Of a stretch of 64,000 nucleotides of DNA, positions 42,368 to 52,339 are shown in pieces. A model generated the notes under the pieces. The model did not search any database and had not been told where the DNA came from. It worked only from the letters and a program-made list of their open reading frames with translations. The DNA comes from Candidatus Eiseniibacteriota bacterium (GTDB lineage Bacteria > Eisenbacteria > RBG-16-71-46 > CAIMUX01). The stretch is from NCBI GenBank assembly GCA_020633975.1, contig JACKCR010000007.1:248001-312000 (forward strand). The letters run 5' to 3'. The stretch's first letter is position 1. Each line of letters starts with the position of its first letter. The translations under genes and the position numbers were made by a program.

Positions 42368-43816
42368 CTACCCGACCTTGCGCCAGAACATCGGCGTCAG
42401 CATCACGAACACGGTGAAGAGTTCGAGACGGCCGAACAGCATGGCGACCGCGAGGATCAGTTTGCTGGCGGCGGGAAGCGTCGAGTAGGTGCTCGCCGGA
42501 CCCACGACGCCGAGGCCGGGACCCACGTTTCCAAGCGCTGAGACGGTGGCCCCAACGGCAGTCGAGAAATCGGCTCCGAGGTGGGCGACGAGCAGCGAGG
42601 AGATCAGGAAGAGCACGAAGTAGAGCAAGAAGAAGCCGAGGACCGTCATCATTACTTCGTCGTCCACGACTTTGCCGGAGTGGCGGACGTTGAAGACGGC
42701 ATGGGGGTGGAGGGTCTTCTTCACGACTCGATTCGCGTGCTTGGCGAGGAGGACGACTCGCATCACCTTGACTCCGCCCGCAGTCGATCCAGCACAGCCT
42801 CCGCAGAACATGATCGTGAAGATGAGCGCATGCGCCCCAAAGCCCCAAAGGAGATAGTCAGCCGTTCCGTATCCCGTCGACGTCACGATCGAGACCATCT
42901 GGAACAGCCCGAGACGGATTCCCTTGCCGATCGAGGCGTCTCCATGGACAACGGCGGCGATCGTGAGGAGGATCGATCCAGCGATCGTCAGGTACGTGTA
43001 GTACCGAAACTCCTCGTTCTTCCAGTACCGCTTCCACCGCCCGCGCACGAGCCAGAAGTGGAGCGAGAAGTTCGCCCCCGCGATGAACATGAACGCCGTG
43101 ATCACGAGATCGATGTAGGTACTGTCGAACGCGCCGACGCTCTTGTCACGGGTCGAGAATCCACCGGTGGACAGAGTGGTGAATGCGTGGCAAACGGCCT
43201 CGAAGAGGTTCATGCCACCGAACATGAGGAGCACGGTCTGGATCGCAGTGAGCCCGACGTAGACGCTCCAGAGGATCTTCGCCGTATCCTGGATCCGGGG
43301 CGACAACCGGTCCGCCGTGGGTCCAGGAACTTCGGCACGGAAGAGCTGCATCCCTCCGACCCCGAGCATCGGCAGAATGGCCACGGACAGGACGACGATT
43401 CCCATGCCGCCGAGCCATTGAGTCAGACTTCTCCAGAGCAGGATTCCGTGCGGCAACGACTCGATGTTGTCGAAGATGGTCGCCCCGGTCGTCGTGAAGC
43501 CGCTCATGGTCTCGAAGAACGCATCCACCGGACCGCAGACTCCGCACATCACGTACGGAAGAGCGCCGAAGATCGCCGCCGCGAGCCACGCGAACGTGGT
43601 GATGGCAAACCCCTCGCGGATCCGTAGGTCGACTCTCTCCCCGCGCGTCAGAGCGAGCGTCACGCCTCCGGCGAGCAGAGGAATCAGCGCAGAAACGAGG
43701 AATGCGAATCGGTCGATCGTGTGGTCGAACCAGGAGAGGATCGCGGAAGGCACCATCGCCGCGCCAACCGCCGCGAGGATGAACCCGAGAACTCGAACGA
43801 TGACACGATAGTTCAT
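42368..43816 (-). CDS. trkH: TrkH/KtrB-family potassium uptake membrane protein
   Basis: 482 residues and about ten hydrophobic segments. The four selectivity-filter loops are recognisable: FTTTGATIFD, TLSTGGFSTRD, VTSTGYGTAD and SALGNVGPG. This is the ion-conducting subunit of the Trk potassium system, which works with the NAD-binding regulator TrkA. No trkA is in the window. The start ATG at 43816 is natural and the C-terminus RLELFTVFVMLTPMFWRK is typical. Confidence 0.93.
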   Translation of the reverse strand: MNYRVIVRVLGFILAAVGAAMVPSAILSWFDHTIDRFAFLVSALIPLLAGGVTLALTRGERVDLRIREGFAITTFAWLAAAIFGALPYVMCGVCGPVDAFFETMSGFTTTGATIFDNIESLPHGILLWRSLTQWLGGMGIVVLSVAILPMLGVGGMQLFRAEVPGPTADRLSPRIQDTAKILWSVYVGLTAIQTVLLMFGGMNLFEAVCHAFTTLSTGGFSTRDKSVGAFDSTYIDLVITAFMFIAGANFSLHFWLVRGRWKRYWKNEEFRYYTYLTIAGSILLTIAAVVHGDASIGKGIRLGLFQMVSIVTSTGYGTADYLLWGFGAHALIFTIMFCGGCAGSTAGGVKVMRVVLLAKHANRVVKKTLHPHAVFNVRHSGKVVDDEVMMTVLGFFLLYFVLFLISSLLVAHLGADFSTAVGATVSALGNVGPGLGVVGPASTYSTLPAASKLILAVAMLFGRLELFTVFVMLTPMFWRKVG

Positions 43817-43875
43817 TCAGCGAGCACCCGAGGTCCCCCGTGGCCATTCCGGAGTGCGGACGCTAGTGCGCTGCG

Positions 43876-46800
43876 TCACCGCGCGGCGGACCCGACCTTG
43901 GAAGACGGGCTCTTCGCGTCCGGCGGCACCTTGCGTTCCGGCAATCCACCCAAGGCATCGGACAGCACCTTGGCCTGACGTTGGTGATGGAGCCGAGCCG
44001 AACCAACGGCCGGACTGGCTCCTTCCGGGCGACCAACGTAACGCACTTGGCAGCGCTCTGCCAGCATGTCCTGTAGGCGCGGCTGAGCGAAGAACCACGC
44101 TCCATCGTTCTGCGGTTCCTCTTGGACCCAGCAGATCTCCTCGGCGCTCGCGTAGTAATCGAAGATCCGCTCGAGTTCCGGTGCAGGCCAGGGATAGACC
44201 TGCTCGACCCGCACGATCGCAACCGTGTCCGGATCCAGGGCACCTTCGGAGCCGCGCTTCTTCCTCTCGGCGCTGAGGTCGTAGTAGACCTTCCCCGAGC
44301 AGAGGAGGACTCGCTGGACCTTCTGCGGATCCCGGATGGCCGGATCGTCGACCACTCGCTGGAACCGTCCCTCCGTGAACTCTTCGATCGTCGAGACCGC
44401 CCTGGGATGCCTGAGAAGACTCTTCGGCGTGAAGACGATGAGCGGAGCGCGATAGTTGCGCACCATCTGACGGCGAAGCAGATGGAAGATCTGCGCTGGA
44501 GTCGTGCAGTTCGCGACCTGGAGGTTGTCCTCCGCACAGAGCTGAAGGAAACGTTCGATGCGCGCACTCGAGTGCTCCGGGCCCTGCCCTTCGTAGCCGT
44601 GAGGCAACATCATCGTGAGGCCGCTCATCCGGCCCCACTTCACGTGGGCGGACGCGATGAACTGATCGATGATGACCTGCGCGCCGTTGACGAAGTCACC
44701 GAACTGCGCTTCCCAGATCACGAGCGTCATCGGATCAGCGAGGCTGTATCCGTACTCGTATCCGAGCACCGCCGCCTCCGACAGGAGGCTGTCGTACACC
44801 TCGAAACGAGCCTTGGGCGTGAGGTGCGCGAGCGGCGTGTACTCCGCACCGGTGAGCTGGTCCACGATGACCGCGTGCCGGTGACTGAACGTACCGCGCG
44901 AGCTGTCTTGTCCGGAAAGGCGAACGTTGTACCCGTCTTCGAGCAGAGAAGCGTAGGCCATCGTCTCGCCGAACGACCAGTCGAGCCCAACACCCTTTCG
45001 GACCGCATCCTGGCGCTTCTCGAACAGCTTCTTGAGCTTGGGATGTACGTGGAGGCTGTCCGGCAGCTCGGTGAGCCGCGCCATCAAATCGACCAACGTC
45101 TCGCGGGAAAGATGGGTCGGAGTCTCGTCCTCGGGAGTCATCCGAGAGAAGCCGTCCCAGACGCCACGAGGTTCGTAAGGCTCTTCCGGCTTCGGAACCT
45201 TGGTCTTGATCGACTCGAGCCCCTTGTCCAGTCGCTCCTTGAACTCGTTCTCCATCGCTTCGGCCTCGTCCTTGGAAAGGACGTTCATGGCGATGAGGCG
45301 ATCGCGATACATCTGGCGGACCGGCCGCTTCTCCTTGATCACACCGTAGAGGAGCGGCTGGGTGAACATCGGCTCGTCGCCTTCGTTGTGACCGTGCTTC
45401 CGGTAGCAGACGAGAGCGATGACGACATCGCTCCGGAACTTCTGCCGGTAGGCCAGCGCAAGCCGAGTGACGTGGACCACGGCCTCGGGATGGTCGCCGT
45501 TCACGTGGAAGATCGGGACTTGGATCATCTTCGCGACGTCGGTCGCGTAGAGACTGGAGCGAGCCTCGGCCGGCGTCGTCGTGAAACCGATCTGATTGTC
45601 CACGACGATGTGGACGGTTCCGCCCGTCGTGTAGCCCTGAAGCTGAGAGAGGTTCAGGGTTTCGGCCACGATCCCCTGGCCCGCAAACGCGGCGTCACCA
45701 TGGATGAGCACCGGCACGGTCCTGGCACCGGCTTCGTCTCCATCCCGTGTCTGCTTGGCGCGCGCCCGCCCCTCGACGACCGGGTTCACCGCCTCGAGAT
45801 GGGAGGGGTTGGACGTCAGGGAGAGATGGACCTGATAGCCGGTGCGCGTCTTCCGATTGCTCGAGTAGCCCTTGTGGTACTTGACGTCTCCCGAACCGAA
45901 CGGCATTTCGAGCGCGATGTCCTCGAACTCGGAGAAGATCATCTCTTTCGACTTGTCGAGGATGTTGCAGAGGACGTTGAGGCGTCCGCGATGTGCCATC
46001 CCGAGCACGTACTCGCGGATTCCGTAGGCTCCCGACTCCTCGACCAGCTCCTCCAAGAGCGGGATCAGCGACTCTCCGCCCTCGAGCGAGAAGCGCTTCT
46101 GTCCAACGAAGCGCGTGTGGACGAAGTTCTCGAAGAGCTCCGCCTCGGCGAGATCCCGCAGGATGCGGAGCCGCTCCTCGTTGCTGAACTGCGTCCGGTT
46201 CCGGGTCGACTCCATCTGGTCGATCAACCAGTTCTTCCGCTCCGGATCCTGGATGTGAGTGAACTCCACACCGACGCTGCGCGTGTAGGTCTCACGCAGA
46301 TGTTCGAGGATCTGCCCGAGCGGCTGGAGTGGCCCGCCGTAGAGATCTCCCGTGACGAACTCGCGCTCCATGTCGGACTCGTCGAAGCCCCAGTACGCCG
46401 GGTCCACCTCGGGGAAGTAGCTCGGACGCATTCCGAGGGGATCCGTCTCGGCAATCCGGTGGCCCCGCGCACGGAAGGCGTGGATCATCCGAAGGACACG
46501 GGAGTTCTTGAGCGTGAGCGTCTGGTCTAGAGCACGAGCCGTGCTCGCCTCGACCAGAATGTAGCCGGGCGGCGGTGTCATACTCGGGTGCCCCGCCCCA
46601 GGAGACGTGACGGCCGAAGTAGCAGCTGCTGGCGGCGTGGCCGGCGGAACCGGAGGCGTAGCCGACGCGGGCGCGGCCGACGCAGGCGCAGCCAACGAAG
46701 ACGAAGCCGACGAAGACGAAGCCGATGCGGACGGAGCGGGCCGCGATGGAGGGGAAGTGGAGGCCCCATGGCCACTTCCCGAACCGGGGGCCGAAGGAGT

Positions 46801-46971
46801 CGACTGACCGTTTTCGCTACTTCGGAAGAAATCCGCCCACTCGGGTGGCACCGAGTTCGGATTGAGCGCGAAGCGCTCCCGCAGGATCTCGACGATCCCT
46901 GCGTTCATCCCGAGATCATGCGCTGGCGCGACCGGCCGTCCTGACCGCTCCGCCTTCCTGTCTTGCTCCAT
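43876..46971 (-). CDS. sucA: 2-oxoglutarate dehydrogenase E1 component
   Basis: 1031 residues. The N-terminal NAGIVEILRERFALNPNSVPPEWADFF helix that contacts the partner subunits is followed by an 80-residue Ala/Pro/Ser linker. The thiamine-diphosphate core shows VLRMIHAFRARGHRIAETDPLGM, EYVLGMAHRGRLNVL, IHGDAAFAGQGIVAETLNLSQL, VDNQIGFTTTPAEARSS and MLPHGYEGQGPEHSSARIERFLQL. It decarboxylates 2-oxoglutarate in the TCA cycle. The E2 (sucB) and E3 genes are not next to it, which is less common. ATG 46971 lies just before the conserved N-terminal helix; the frame upstream to 47070 is not family-like. The gene is followed by trkH on the same strand. Confidence 0.95.
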   Translation of the reverse strand: MEQDRKAERSGRPVAPAHDLGMNAGIVEILRERFALNPNSVPPEWADFFRSSENGQSTPSAPGSGSGHGASTSPPSRPAPSASASSSSASSSLAAPASAAPASATPPVPPATPPAAATSAVTSPGAGHPSMTPPPGYILVEASTARALDQTLTLKNSRVLRMIHAFRARGHRIAETDPLGMRPSYFPEVDPAYWGFDESDMEREFVTGDLYGGPLQPLGQILEHLRETYTRSVGVEFTHIQDPERKNWLIDQMESTRNRTQFSNEERLRILRDLAEAELFENFVHTRFVGQKRFSLEGGESLIPLLEELVEESGAYGIREYVLGMAHRGRLNVLCNILDKSKEMIFSEFEDIALEMPFGSGDVKYHKGYSSNRKTRTGYQVHLSLTSNPSHLEAVNPVVEGRARAKQTRDGDEAGARTVPVLIHGDAAFAGQGIVAETLNLSQLQGYTTGGTVHIVVDNQIGFTTTPAEARSSLYATDVAKMIQVPIFHVNGDHPEAVVHVTRLALAYRQKFRSDVVIALVCYRKHGHNEGDEPMFTQPLLYGVIKEKRPVRQMYRDRLIAMNVLSKDEAEAMENEFKERLDKGLESIKTKVPKPEEPYEPRGVWDGFSRMTPEDETPTHLSRETLVDLMARLTELPDSLHVHPKLKKLFEKRQDAVRKGVGLDWSFGETMAYASLLEDGYNVRLSGQDSSRGTFSHRHAVIVDQLTGAEYTPLAHLTPKARFEVYDSLLSEAAVLGYEYGYSLADPMTLVIWEAQFGDFVNGAQVIIDQFIASAHVKWGRMSGLTMMLPHGYEGQGPEHSSARIERFLQLCAEDNLQVANCTTPAQIFHLLRRQMVRNYRAPLIVFTPKSLLRHPRAVSTIEEFTEGRFQRVVDDPAIRDPQKVQRVLLCSGKVYYDLSAERKKRGSEGALDPDTVAIVRVEQVYPWPAPELERIFDYYASAEEICWVQEEPQNDGAWFFAQPRLQDMLAERCQVRYVGRPEGASPAVGSARLHHQRQAKVLSDALGGLPERKVPPDAKSPSSKVGSAAR
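46584..46803 (-). repeat. Low-complexity Ala/Ser/Pro linker region within sucA
   Basis: Encodes about residues 57-130, with runs such as SASASSSSASSSLAAPA. At DNA level it shows degenerate short repeats (GGCGTAGCC- and GACGAAGAC-like units on the forward strand). It probably forms a flexible tether between the partner-binding helix and the catalytic core. Confidence 0.75.
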
Positions 46972-47199
46972 GGGCTCTCTAGTGCTCCCGCGACACGGAT
47001 TCCGAGATTCGGGGCCGCTTCCCCGTCGCTGTCGTGCCTTGGATGTCGCCCTCTGCCCCTTCTCAACCATCGGCTCAGGCCCACTGGCATGTTGAGGAGG
47101 GATCGGTCTCCCGTCGGATCGGGGCAGTTTACCCCATATCGGAGCCCTGGCTACCGGGGATGTTCCGATTGGGCTCGGATTCTGCGCCGAGGCAACCTG

Positions 47200-48249
47200 C
47201 TAGATCTCGTCCTTCCGGACGCAGGCGACGACGTGCCTCGGATCCCCGCTCCCGCTGAACGGTTCGAGCTCGGGCCGGGCCTCCTTGCACTTCGGCTGCG
47301 CGAAGGGGCACCGGGGGTGGAAGGCACAGCCGCGGGGCGGATTGACCGGGCTCGGCGTCTCCCCCTCGATCGGCGCCTGCTTCCTCCGCTTGCGCGGGTC
47401 CGGGTTCGGCACCGATGCGATGAGAGCGCGAGTGTAGGGATGGGTCGGCGCGTCGAAGATCGTCTCCTTCTTCCCCATCTCGACGATCCGACCGAGGTAC
47501 ATGATCGCAATGGAGTCGGAGATGTATTCGACCACGGAGAGATCGTGGGAGATGAACATGTAGGTGAGGCCGAGCTTCTTCTGCAGCTGGACCATCAGGT
47601 TGATCACCTGGGCCTGGACCGAGACGTCGAGGGCGGAGACCGGCTCGTCCGCGACGATGACCTTTGGCTCGAGCGCGAGCGCGCGCGCGATTCCGACGCG
47701 CTGCCTCTGCCCACCAGAGAACTCGTGCGGGTACCGGTTGATCACTTCCGTCTTGAGACCCACCTGGAGGCAGAGTTCCTCGACCTTCCGCTGCCGTTCC
47801 TCGCGCGTTCCGATTGTATGGACGTCCAACGGCTCACGAACGATGTCGCCGACGGGGAGGCGCGGATTGAGTGACGAGTAGGGATCCTGGAAGATCATCT
47901 GGATCTCGCGACGGAGCACGAACAGCTGCTTCTTGTTCGCATGCGCGAGGTCCGCACCCTCGAAGAGAACCCGGCCCTCGGTCGGTTCCTCGAGACGCAT
48001 GAGGGTGCGCCCCAAGGTCGACTTCCCACAGCCGGACTCACCGACCAACCCGAGGGTCTCTCCCTTCATCAGATCGAAGGAGACACCGTCGACTGCCTTG
48101 ACAGCCGCCTGTACCCGGGAGAAGACACCTCCTCGGATCGGGTAGTGCTTCTTGAGGTCTTGCACGCGGAGGATCGTGTCCTTCGCGAGTTCCGTGCCGA
48201 CACCGCCGACCGCCGCACCGTCTGCCATTGGGCTCTTCGGATCGATCAC
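47200..48249 (-). CDS. oppF: Oligopeptide ABC transporter ATPase, OppF/DppF type
   Basis: 349 residues. Walker [13 protein letters not shown], the Q-loop IFQDPYSSLNPR, signature EFSGGQRQRVGIARAL, Walker B VIVADEPVSALD, and H-loop FISHDLSVV are all present. The C-terminal oligopeptide extension has GCAFHPRCPFAQPKC, a cysteine cluster known from this branch to be able to bind an iron-sulfur cluster. It is the last gene of the five-gene transporter operon; its ATG overlaps the stop of the preceding ATPase gene by four bases. Together the two ATPases power peptide uptake. Confidence 0.93.
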   Translation of the reverse strand: MIDPKSPMADGAAVGGVGTELAKDTILRVQDLKKHYPIRGGVFSRVQAAVKAVDGVSFDLMKGETLGLVGESGCGKSTLGRTLMRLEEPTEGRVLFEGADLAHANKKQLFVLRREIQMIFQDPYSSLNPRLPVGDIVREPLDVHTIGTREERQRKVEELCLQVGLKTEVINRYPHEFSGGQRQRVGIARALALEPKVIVADEPVSALDVSVQAQVINLMVQLQKKLGLTYMFISHDLSVVEYISDSIAIMYLGRIVEMGKKETIFDAPTHPYTRALIASVPNPDPRKRRKQAPIEGETPSPVNPPRGCAFHPRCPFAQPKCKEARPELEPFSGSGDPRHVVACVRKDEI

Positions 48250-49226
48250 CGATCCCCCTCCTCGATCGGGAAGTGACAGGCGACGAGATGTCCTTCGCCC
48301 ACGTCACGTAGCTTCGGGTCGTCGGTCTTGCAACGGTCCTGTGCCTTGAAGCATCTGTCGGCAAACCGGCAGCCCTGTGGTGGATGGATGAGAGACGGAA
48401 CGATGCCTTCGATCGTGGGGAGCAGGTCGTCCTTGGTGAGCCCTTCCTTCGGAATGCTTCGGAGGAGCCCGAACGTATAGGGATGCCGATTGCTCTCGAA
48501 CAGCTTGTAGACGTCACAGAACTCGACGACTCGGCCGGCGTACATCACCGCTACGCGATCGCAGGTCTCCGCGACCACGGCCATGTCGTGCGTGATGAGG
48601 ATGATCGCTGCACCGACCCGCTCCTGAAGGCTCTTCATGAGGTGCAGGATCTGGGCCTGCACCGTCACGTCGAGAGCCGTGGTCGGTTCGTCCGCGATGA
48701 GCAGGTCCGGCTCGCACATGAGCGCCATCGCGATCATGATGCGCTGCTTCATGCCGCCGGACAGCTCGTGCGGATAGGAACGAAGGCGATCGGCCGGATC
48801 GGCGATACCCACCATCTCCAAGGCCTCGACCATCTTCTTCCGTGCCGGTTCGCCGACGAGCTTGAACCGCTTCTCGAGAACTTCGCCGAGCTGCCGTTCG
48901 ACGGTGAAGACCGGGTTCAGCGAGGTCATCGGGTCCTGGAAGATCATCGCGATCTCGGCACCCCGGAAGTCCGGGAGGGCCTCGTCGGGAAGGGAGAGGA
49001 TGTCCTTTCCCTTCCAGAGGATCTGGCCGGAAGCGATGTGTCCGGGCGGATCGGGAATGAGCCTCATGATCGACATGGCGGTCACGCTCTTCCCACACCC
49101 GGACTCACCTACGATGCCGAGCGTCTCTCCATTCTCGACGGAGAAGGAGACGCCGTCCACGGCGTGCACGACGCCCTCTTCGATTCGGAACTCGGTGCGG
49201 AGCTCCTTGACTTCCAGGATCGGCAC
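48246..49226 (-). CDS. oppD: Oligopeptide ABC transporter ATPase, OppD/DppD type
   Basis: 326 residues with Walker [29 protein letters not shown], signature [16 protein letters not shown], Walker [19 protein letters not shown] and LITHDMAVV. The C-terminal [18 protein letters not shown] is the cysteine cluster of the D subunit. In YejABEF of Escherichia coli the two ATPases are fused in one protein (YejF); here they are separate. It starts 3 bases after the end of the solute-binding protein gene. Confidence 0.93.
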   Translation of the reverse strand: MPILEVKELRTEFRIEEGVVHAVDGVSFSVENGETLGIVGESGCGKSVTAMSIMRLIPDPPGHIASGQILWKGKDILSLPDEALPDFRGAEIAMIFQDPMTSLNPVFTVERQLGEVLEKRFKLVGEPARKKMVEALEMVGIADPADRLRSYPHELSGGMKQRIMIAMALMCEPDLLIADEPTTALDVTVQAQILHLMKSLQERVGAAIILITHDMAVVAETCDRVAVMYAGRVVEFCDVYKLFESNRHPYTFGLLRSIPKEGLTKDDLLPTIEGIVPSLIHPPQGCRFADRCFKAQDRCKTDDPKLRDVGEGHLVACHFPIEEGDR

Positions 49227-49229
49227 GCT

Positions 49230-51179
49230 CTAGTTCCCACCCGCCTGGACCATCGCCGCCTTCACGCCCCAACGATCCACGTCGACGATCTCGTCACGAA
49301 CGAGGGCCTTGCCGGACTTCATCGCCTCGGCCAGCGCCTTCTCCTTCTCCGTGTCGATGGCCATGACCTGCCAGTCCGTGATCTGCTCGAATCGGCGCGG
49401 GAAGAACCCGTCCGGCCAAACCACGTAGTCCCAGAAAAGGAGCCGGACGAACGGGGCCTGCCAGAACGGTGCGTAGAAGGCTTCATCCTGGATGATCGAG
49501 TCGAGCTCCCACATCGCATCGATCCGCTTCTGCTTGTCCATGTCGAAGCGATAGACGTCGATGAGCTCATCCGTGTGCGGCGTACCGAACGCCCAGATGT
49601 TGTTGTTGTTCGTCGTCTTGATGTACTCGCTCGCGAAGTACTGGTGCGGACTCGGGAAGAGGTTCGTCGTCCGGCTCATGATCGTCATCTCGTACTCGCG
49701 CTCGAGACCACGCTGGAAAGCAGTTCCTGGTTCCAGCTGCTGAAGTTGGACGTCGATACCGAGGCCGGCGTACTTCTGCTTCACGACGGTGAAGTGCCGC
49801 TCGAGACCCGGCTGGCCGTACATCAGCGTGAACGCGGCGCGGCTGCCGTCCGCCTTCTGGAAGATGCCGTCCTTGCCTCGCGTCTTGTAGCCGGCGGCGG
49901 CGAGATGCTCGCGAACCTTGGCGGGATCGAACCCGTAAGGCTTGAGGTTCGGATTCTCGTACTCGGTGCCCTCGAAGGCCGACACGGCCCGGAAGTACGC
50001 GTTGAACATCAGGTTCTTGTTGATCTCGTCGAAGTCGAAACCGTACTGGACCGCCTTCCGGAAGTCCTTGTTCTGGAAGATCGGCTTCTGGAGGTTCATG
50101 GCGAACCCGTAGAGACCCTGCGGATAGTCGATGAAGACGCGCTTCTTGTGCACCCACCCCTTCTGGATGGACTCGAACTCCATGTCCTGGGCCCACGTCT
50201 TGGCGGTGGTCACGCGGAAGTGGCTGAGTTCACCCTTCTTGAAATGGTCGAGGGCGCGGTCGGAATCCAGGACGACCATCAGGTCGATCTTGTCGACGTT
50301 GTAGAGCCCCTTGAAGTAGCGCTTCTCGTCTCCCCACCAGGGACGGATCCGCTCGAACACGACCCGCTGCCCGTTCTCGGTCTCCTTGATCACGTAGGGA
50401 CCGGCGGCAACCTGGAACTGGAGGTTGAAGTTCCTGACCCAGTTCTCGTCGAGCTTCCCTTCGAAGATGTGCCTCGGCATCGGCCAGAGTCCGTAGTCGT
50501 AGAGAGGACGCCAGCTCTCCCGCTTGCCGACGATCCGGAGCGTGTAGTCGTCCACCGCCTCGACTGCCGAGTAGTACTCGTCGAAGTGCGTGTTGTAGAA
50601 CGGGTCGACGATGTGCGGCGACAGCATCATGTCGTAGCAGAACTCGAAGTCGTGGGCGGTGATCTTCTCGCCATCCGACCAACGAGCGTCGGGATCGAGC
50701 TTGTAGTAGATGGTCTGATTGTCGTCCATCACCTTCCAATGCGTAGCGAGACAGGGGATGAACTCATCGGTGACCGGATGGAGACGGACGAGCGAGAAGT
50801 CCATGGTGAACGACCGGTTCCAGCCGGCGAACGAATCGTTGGAGTCCGGTCCCTGGAGCCGGAAGGTGAGTGGATAGGAGCCCATCCAGTCGTGCCAGGT
50901 GCCGCCCTGAGGAGCATCGGGATTGCCGATGATCGGCGCATCTTCGTTGGTATCCCAATCGATCGACGCGGGATCGACGACGATCCCGGTCGAGCCCTTC
51001 GGTACCTTCTGATGGACGGGGGCGGCCTCGGCAGCTTCCTCGCCGCCGGCCTCCGAACTCTCCACCGAATCCTTCGTTGCTTCCGGCTTCTTCTCGGATG
51101 AGCAACCGACGACGAACCCACCGGCGATGAGGCAGCTGGCGACGAGCAGACGCCCGGCCACGGGGAGCTTCTTCAGCAT
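49230..51179 (-). CDS. Peptide ABC transporter solute-binding lipoprotein (family 5, YejA-like)
   Basis: 649 residues. A lipoprotein signal ends at IAGGFVVGCSS, followed by an acidic linker of Glu and Ala (ESSEAGGEEAAEAAP). The mature protein is an SBP_bac_5 protein: LATHWKVMDDNQTIYYKLDPDARWSDGEKITAHDFEF, YGFAMNLQKPIFQNKDFRKAVQYGFDFDEINKNLMF and YYKLDPDARWSDG are typical. The NLQKPIFQNKDFRKAV region and the large size are closest to YejA, which delivers peptides and microcin C-type compounds. ATG 51179 is preceded by AAGGAG. The frame upstream to 51872 is the antisense-like shadow of the permease gene. Confidence 0.9.
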   Translation of the reverse strand: MLKKLPVAGRLLVASCLIAGGFVVGCSSEKKPEATKDSVESSEAGGEEAAEAAPVHQKVPKGSTGIVVDPASIDWDTNEDAPIIGNPDAPQGGTWHDWMGSYPLTFRLQGPDSNDSFAGWNRSFTMDFSLVRLHPVTDEFIPCLATHWKVMDDNQTIYYKLDPDARWSDGEKITAHDFEFCYDMMLSPHIVDPFYNTHFDEYYSAVEAVDDYTLRIVGKRESWRPLYDYGLWPMPRHIFEGKLDENWVRNFNLQFQVAAGPYVIKETENGQRVVFERIRPWWGDEKRYFKGLYNVDKIDLMVVLDSDRALDHFKKGELSHFRVTTAKTWAQDMEFESIQKGWVHKKRVFIDYPQGLYGFAMNLQKPIFQNKDFRKAVQYGFDFDEINKNLMFNAYFRAVSAFEGTEYENPNLKPYGFDPAKVREHLAAAGYKTRGKDGIFQKADGSRAAFTLMYGQPGLERHFTVVKQKYAGLGIDVQLQQLEPGTAFQRGLEREYEMTIMSRTTNLFPSPHQYFASEYIKTTNNNNIWAFGTPHTDELIDVYRFDMDKQKRIDAMWELDSIIQDEAFYAPFWQAPFVRLLFWDYVVWPDGFFPRRFEQITDWQVMAIDTEKEKALAEAMKSGKALVRDEIVDVDRWGVKAAMVQAGGN

Positions 51180-51193
51180 GACTCCACTCCTTG

Positions 51194-52339
51194 TCACTTG
51201 TAGCGCGCGAACTGCTTCGGATCGAAGGCTTCGCGCACGGATTCGCCGACGAACGTCACCAGAACCAGTGTGATCGAGATCGCACCGAACGGCGCGATGC
51301 TCAGCCAGATCTTGTCCCGGTTGTCGCTCTGCAGCGCTTGGTCGATGAGCTCTCCCCAGCTCGGCGTGGGCGCCGGCAAACCGAACCCGAGGTAGTCGAG
51401 TGCGGTGAGGGATCCGATCGCGCCCACGATGAAGAACGGCGTAAAGGTCACGAGGGGGGTGAGGCAGTTGGGCAGGAGATGCCGGAACATGATCCTCCAA
51501 GAGGAGGCCCCGTAGCTCCTGGCGGCGAGACAGTACTCCCGCGTCTTCTCTCGGTACATCTCCGTCCGCATGTAGTACGTGATCCGTATCCACTGGAAGA
51601 TGGCGAAGATGATGATGAGCTTCCACATGTTGATGATGAAGAACGCAGAAATGATGATGACGACATAGAGGAATGGAAGCGTTCCCCAGATCTCGATGAA
51701 CCGCTGTCCGTAGAGATCGAACCGCCCCGCGATGTACCCCTGCAGGGATCCGATGATGGTCCCAACCGTCTGTCCCAGGACCACCAGGAGGAGGGCGAAC
51801 ACCATGGAGATCCGGAACCCATAGAGCAGTCGGGCGAAGACGTCTCGCCCCTGCCCATCCGTACCGAACCAATGGCGCCCATCCGGTGCGTTCGGCGGCG
51901 GGACGTCGTAGGTGAAGTCCGGTTCGTAGGGATCGAAGGGCACCATCGGCATGAGCACCCAGGCGTCTTTGCGGGCGTACTTCGGTTCCGCCGCAATCAA
52001 CTCCGCCTCGGTGCCGCTGTAGCTCTCCATCCGCTGCTTGAACTCCGCGCGCAGCTCCCTCAGCTCGGTCTTGAGGCCGAGATAGTTGGCTTCGACGTCA
52101 TCGAATCCGTACTCGTCCTTCTGGTCGAACGTCGACATCGGATAGAACTTGAGCGTCGGAAAGTAGAGCTTGCCGTCGTACTTGACGGCGAGAGCACGAT
52201 CGTTCGCGATGAACTCCGAAAAGAGGGAGAGCACGAAGAGGACGACCAAGATCAGAAAGGAGTAGTACCCCCGCTTGATCCGCCGGAACCGTTGGAGCCT
52301 CTTCTTCGTTAGCGGGTCGATCCGGAACAGCTGCATCAA
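51194..52339 (-). CDS. yejE: Peptide ABC transporter permease, YejE/OppC type
   Basis: 381 residues. The first helix is followed by a large periplasmic insertion (residues 50-150: FIANDRALAVKYDGKLYFPTLKFYP and PMVPFDPYEPDFTYDVPPPNAPDGRHWFGTDGQGRDVFARLLYG), which is diagnostic of the YejE branch. The permease EAA loop EYCLAARSYGASSWRIMFRHLLPN is conserved. Six helices form the pore with the B subunit. Its ATG overlaps the stop of yejB by four bases, and the binding-protein gene begins 14 bases after it. Confidence 0.92.
   Translation of the reverse strand: MMQLFRIDPLTKKRLQRFRRIKRGYYSFLILVVLFVLSLFSEFIANDRALAVKYDGKLYFPTLKFYPMSTFDQKDEYGFDDVEANYLGLKTELRELRAEFKQRMESYSGTEAELIAAEPKYARKDAWVLMPMVPFDPYEPDFTYDVPPPNAPDGRHWFGTDGQGRDVFARLLYGFRISMVFALLLVVLGQTVGTIIGSLQGYIAGRFDLYGQRFIEIWGTLPFLYVVIIISAFFIINMWKLIIIFAIFQWIRITYYMRTEMYREKTREYCLAARSYGASSWRIMFRHLLPNCLTPLVTFTPFFIVGAIGSLTALDYLGFGLPAPTPSWGELIDQALQSDNRDKIWLSIAPFGAISITLVLVTFVGESVREAFDPKQFARYK

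Noticed and set aside
44122-46530. 802-codon forward open frame antisense to sucA
   Set aside because: Shadow of the well-supported 2-oxoglutarate dehydrogenase E1 gene.
48384-51101. 905-codon forward open frame antisense to the ABC transporter genes
   Set aside because: It mirrors the reverse-strand oppD and binding-protein genes, has no recognisable domain, and is explained by high GC at third positions.
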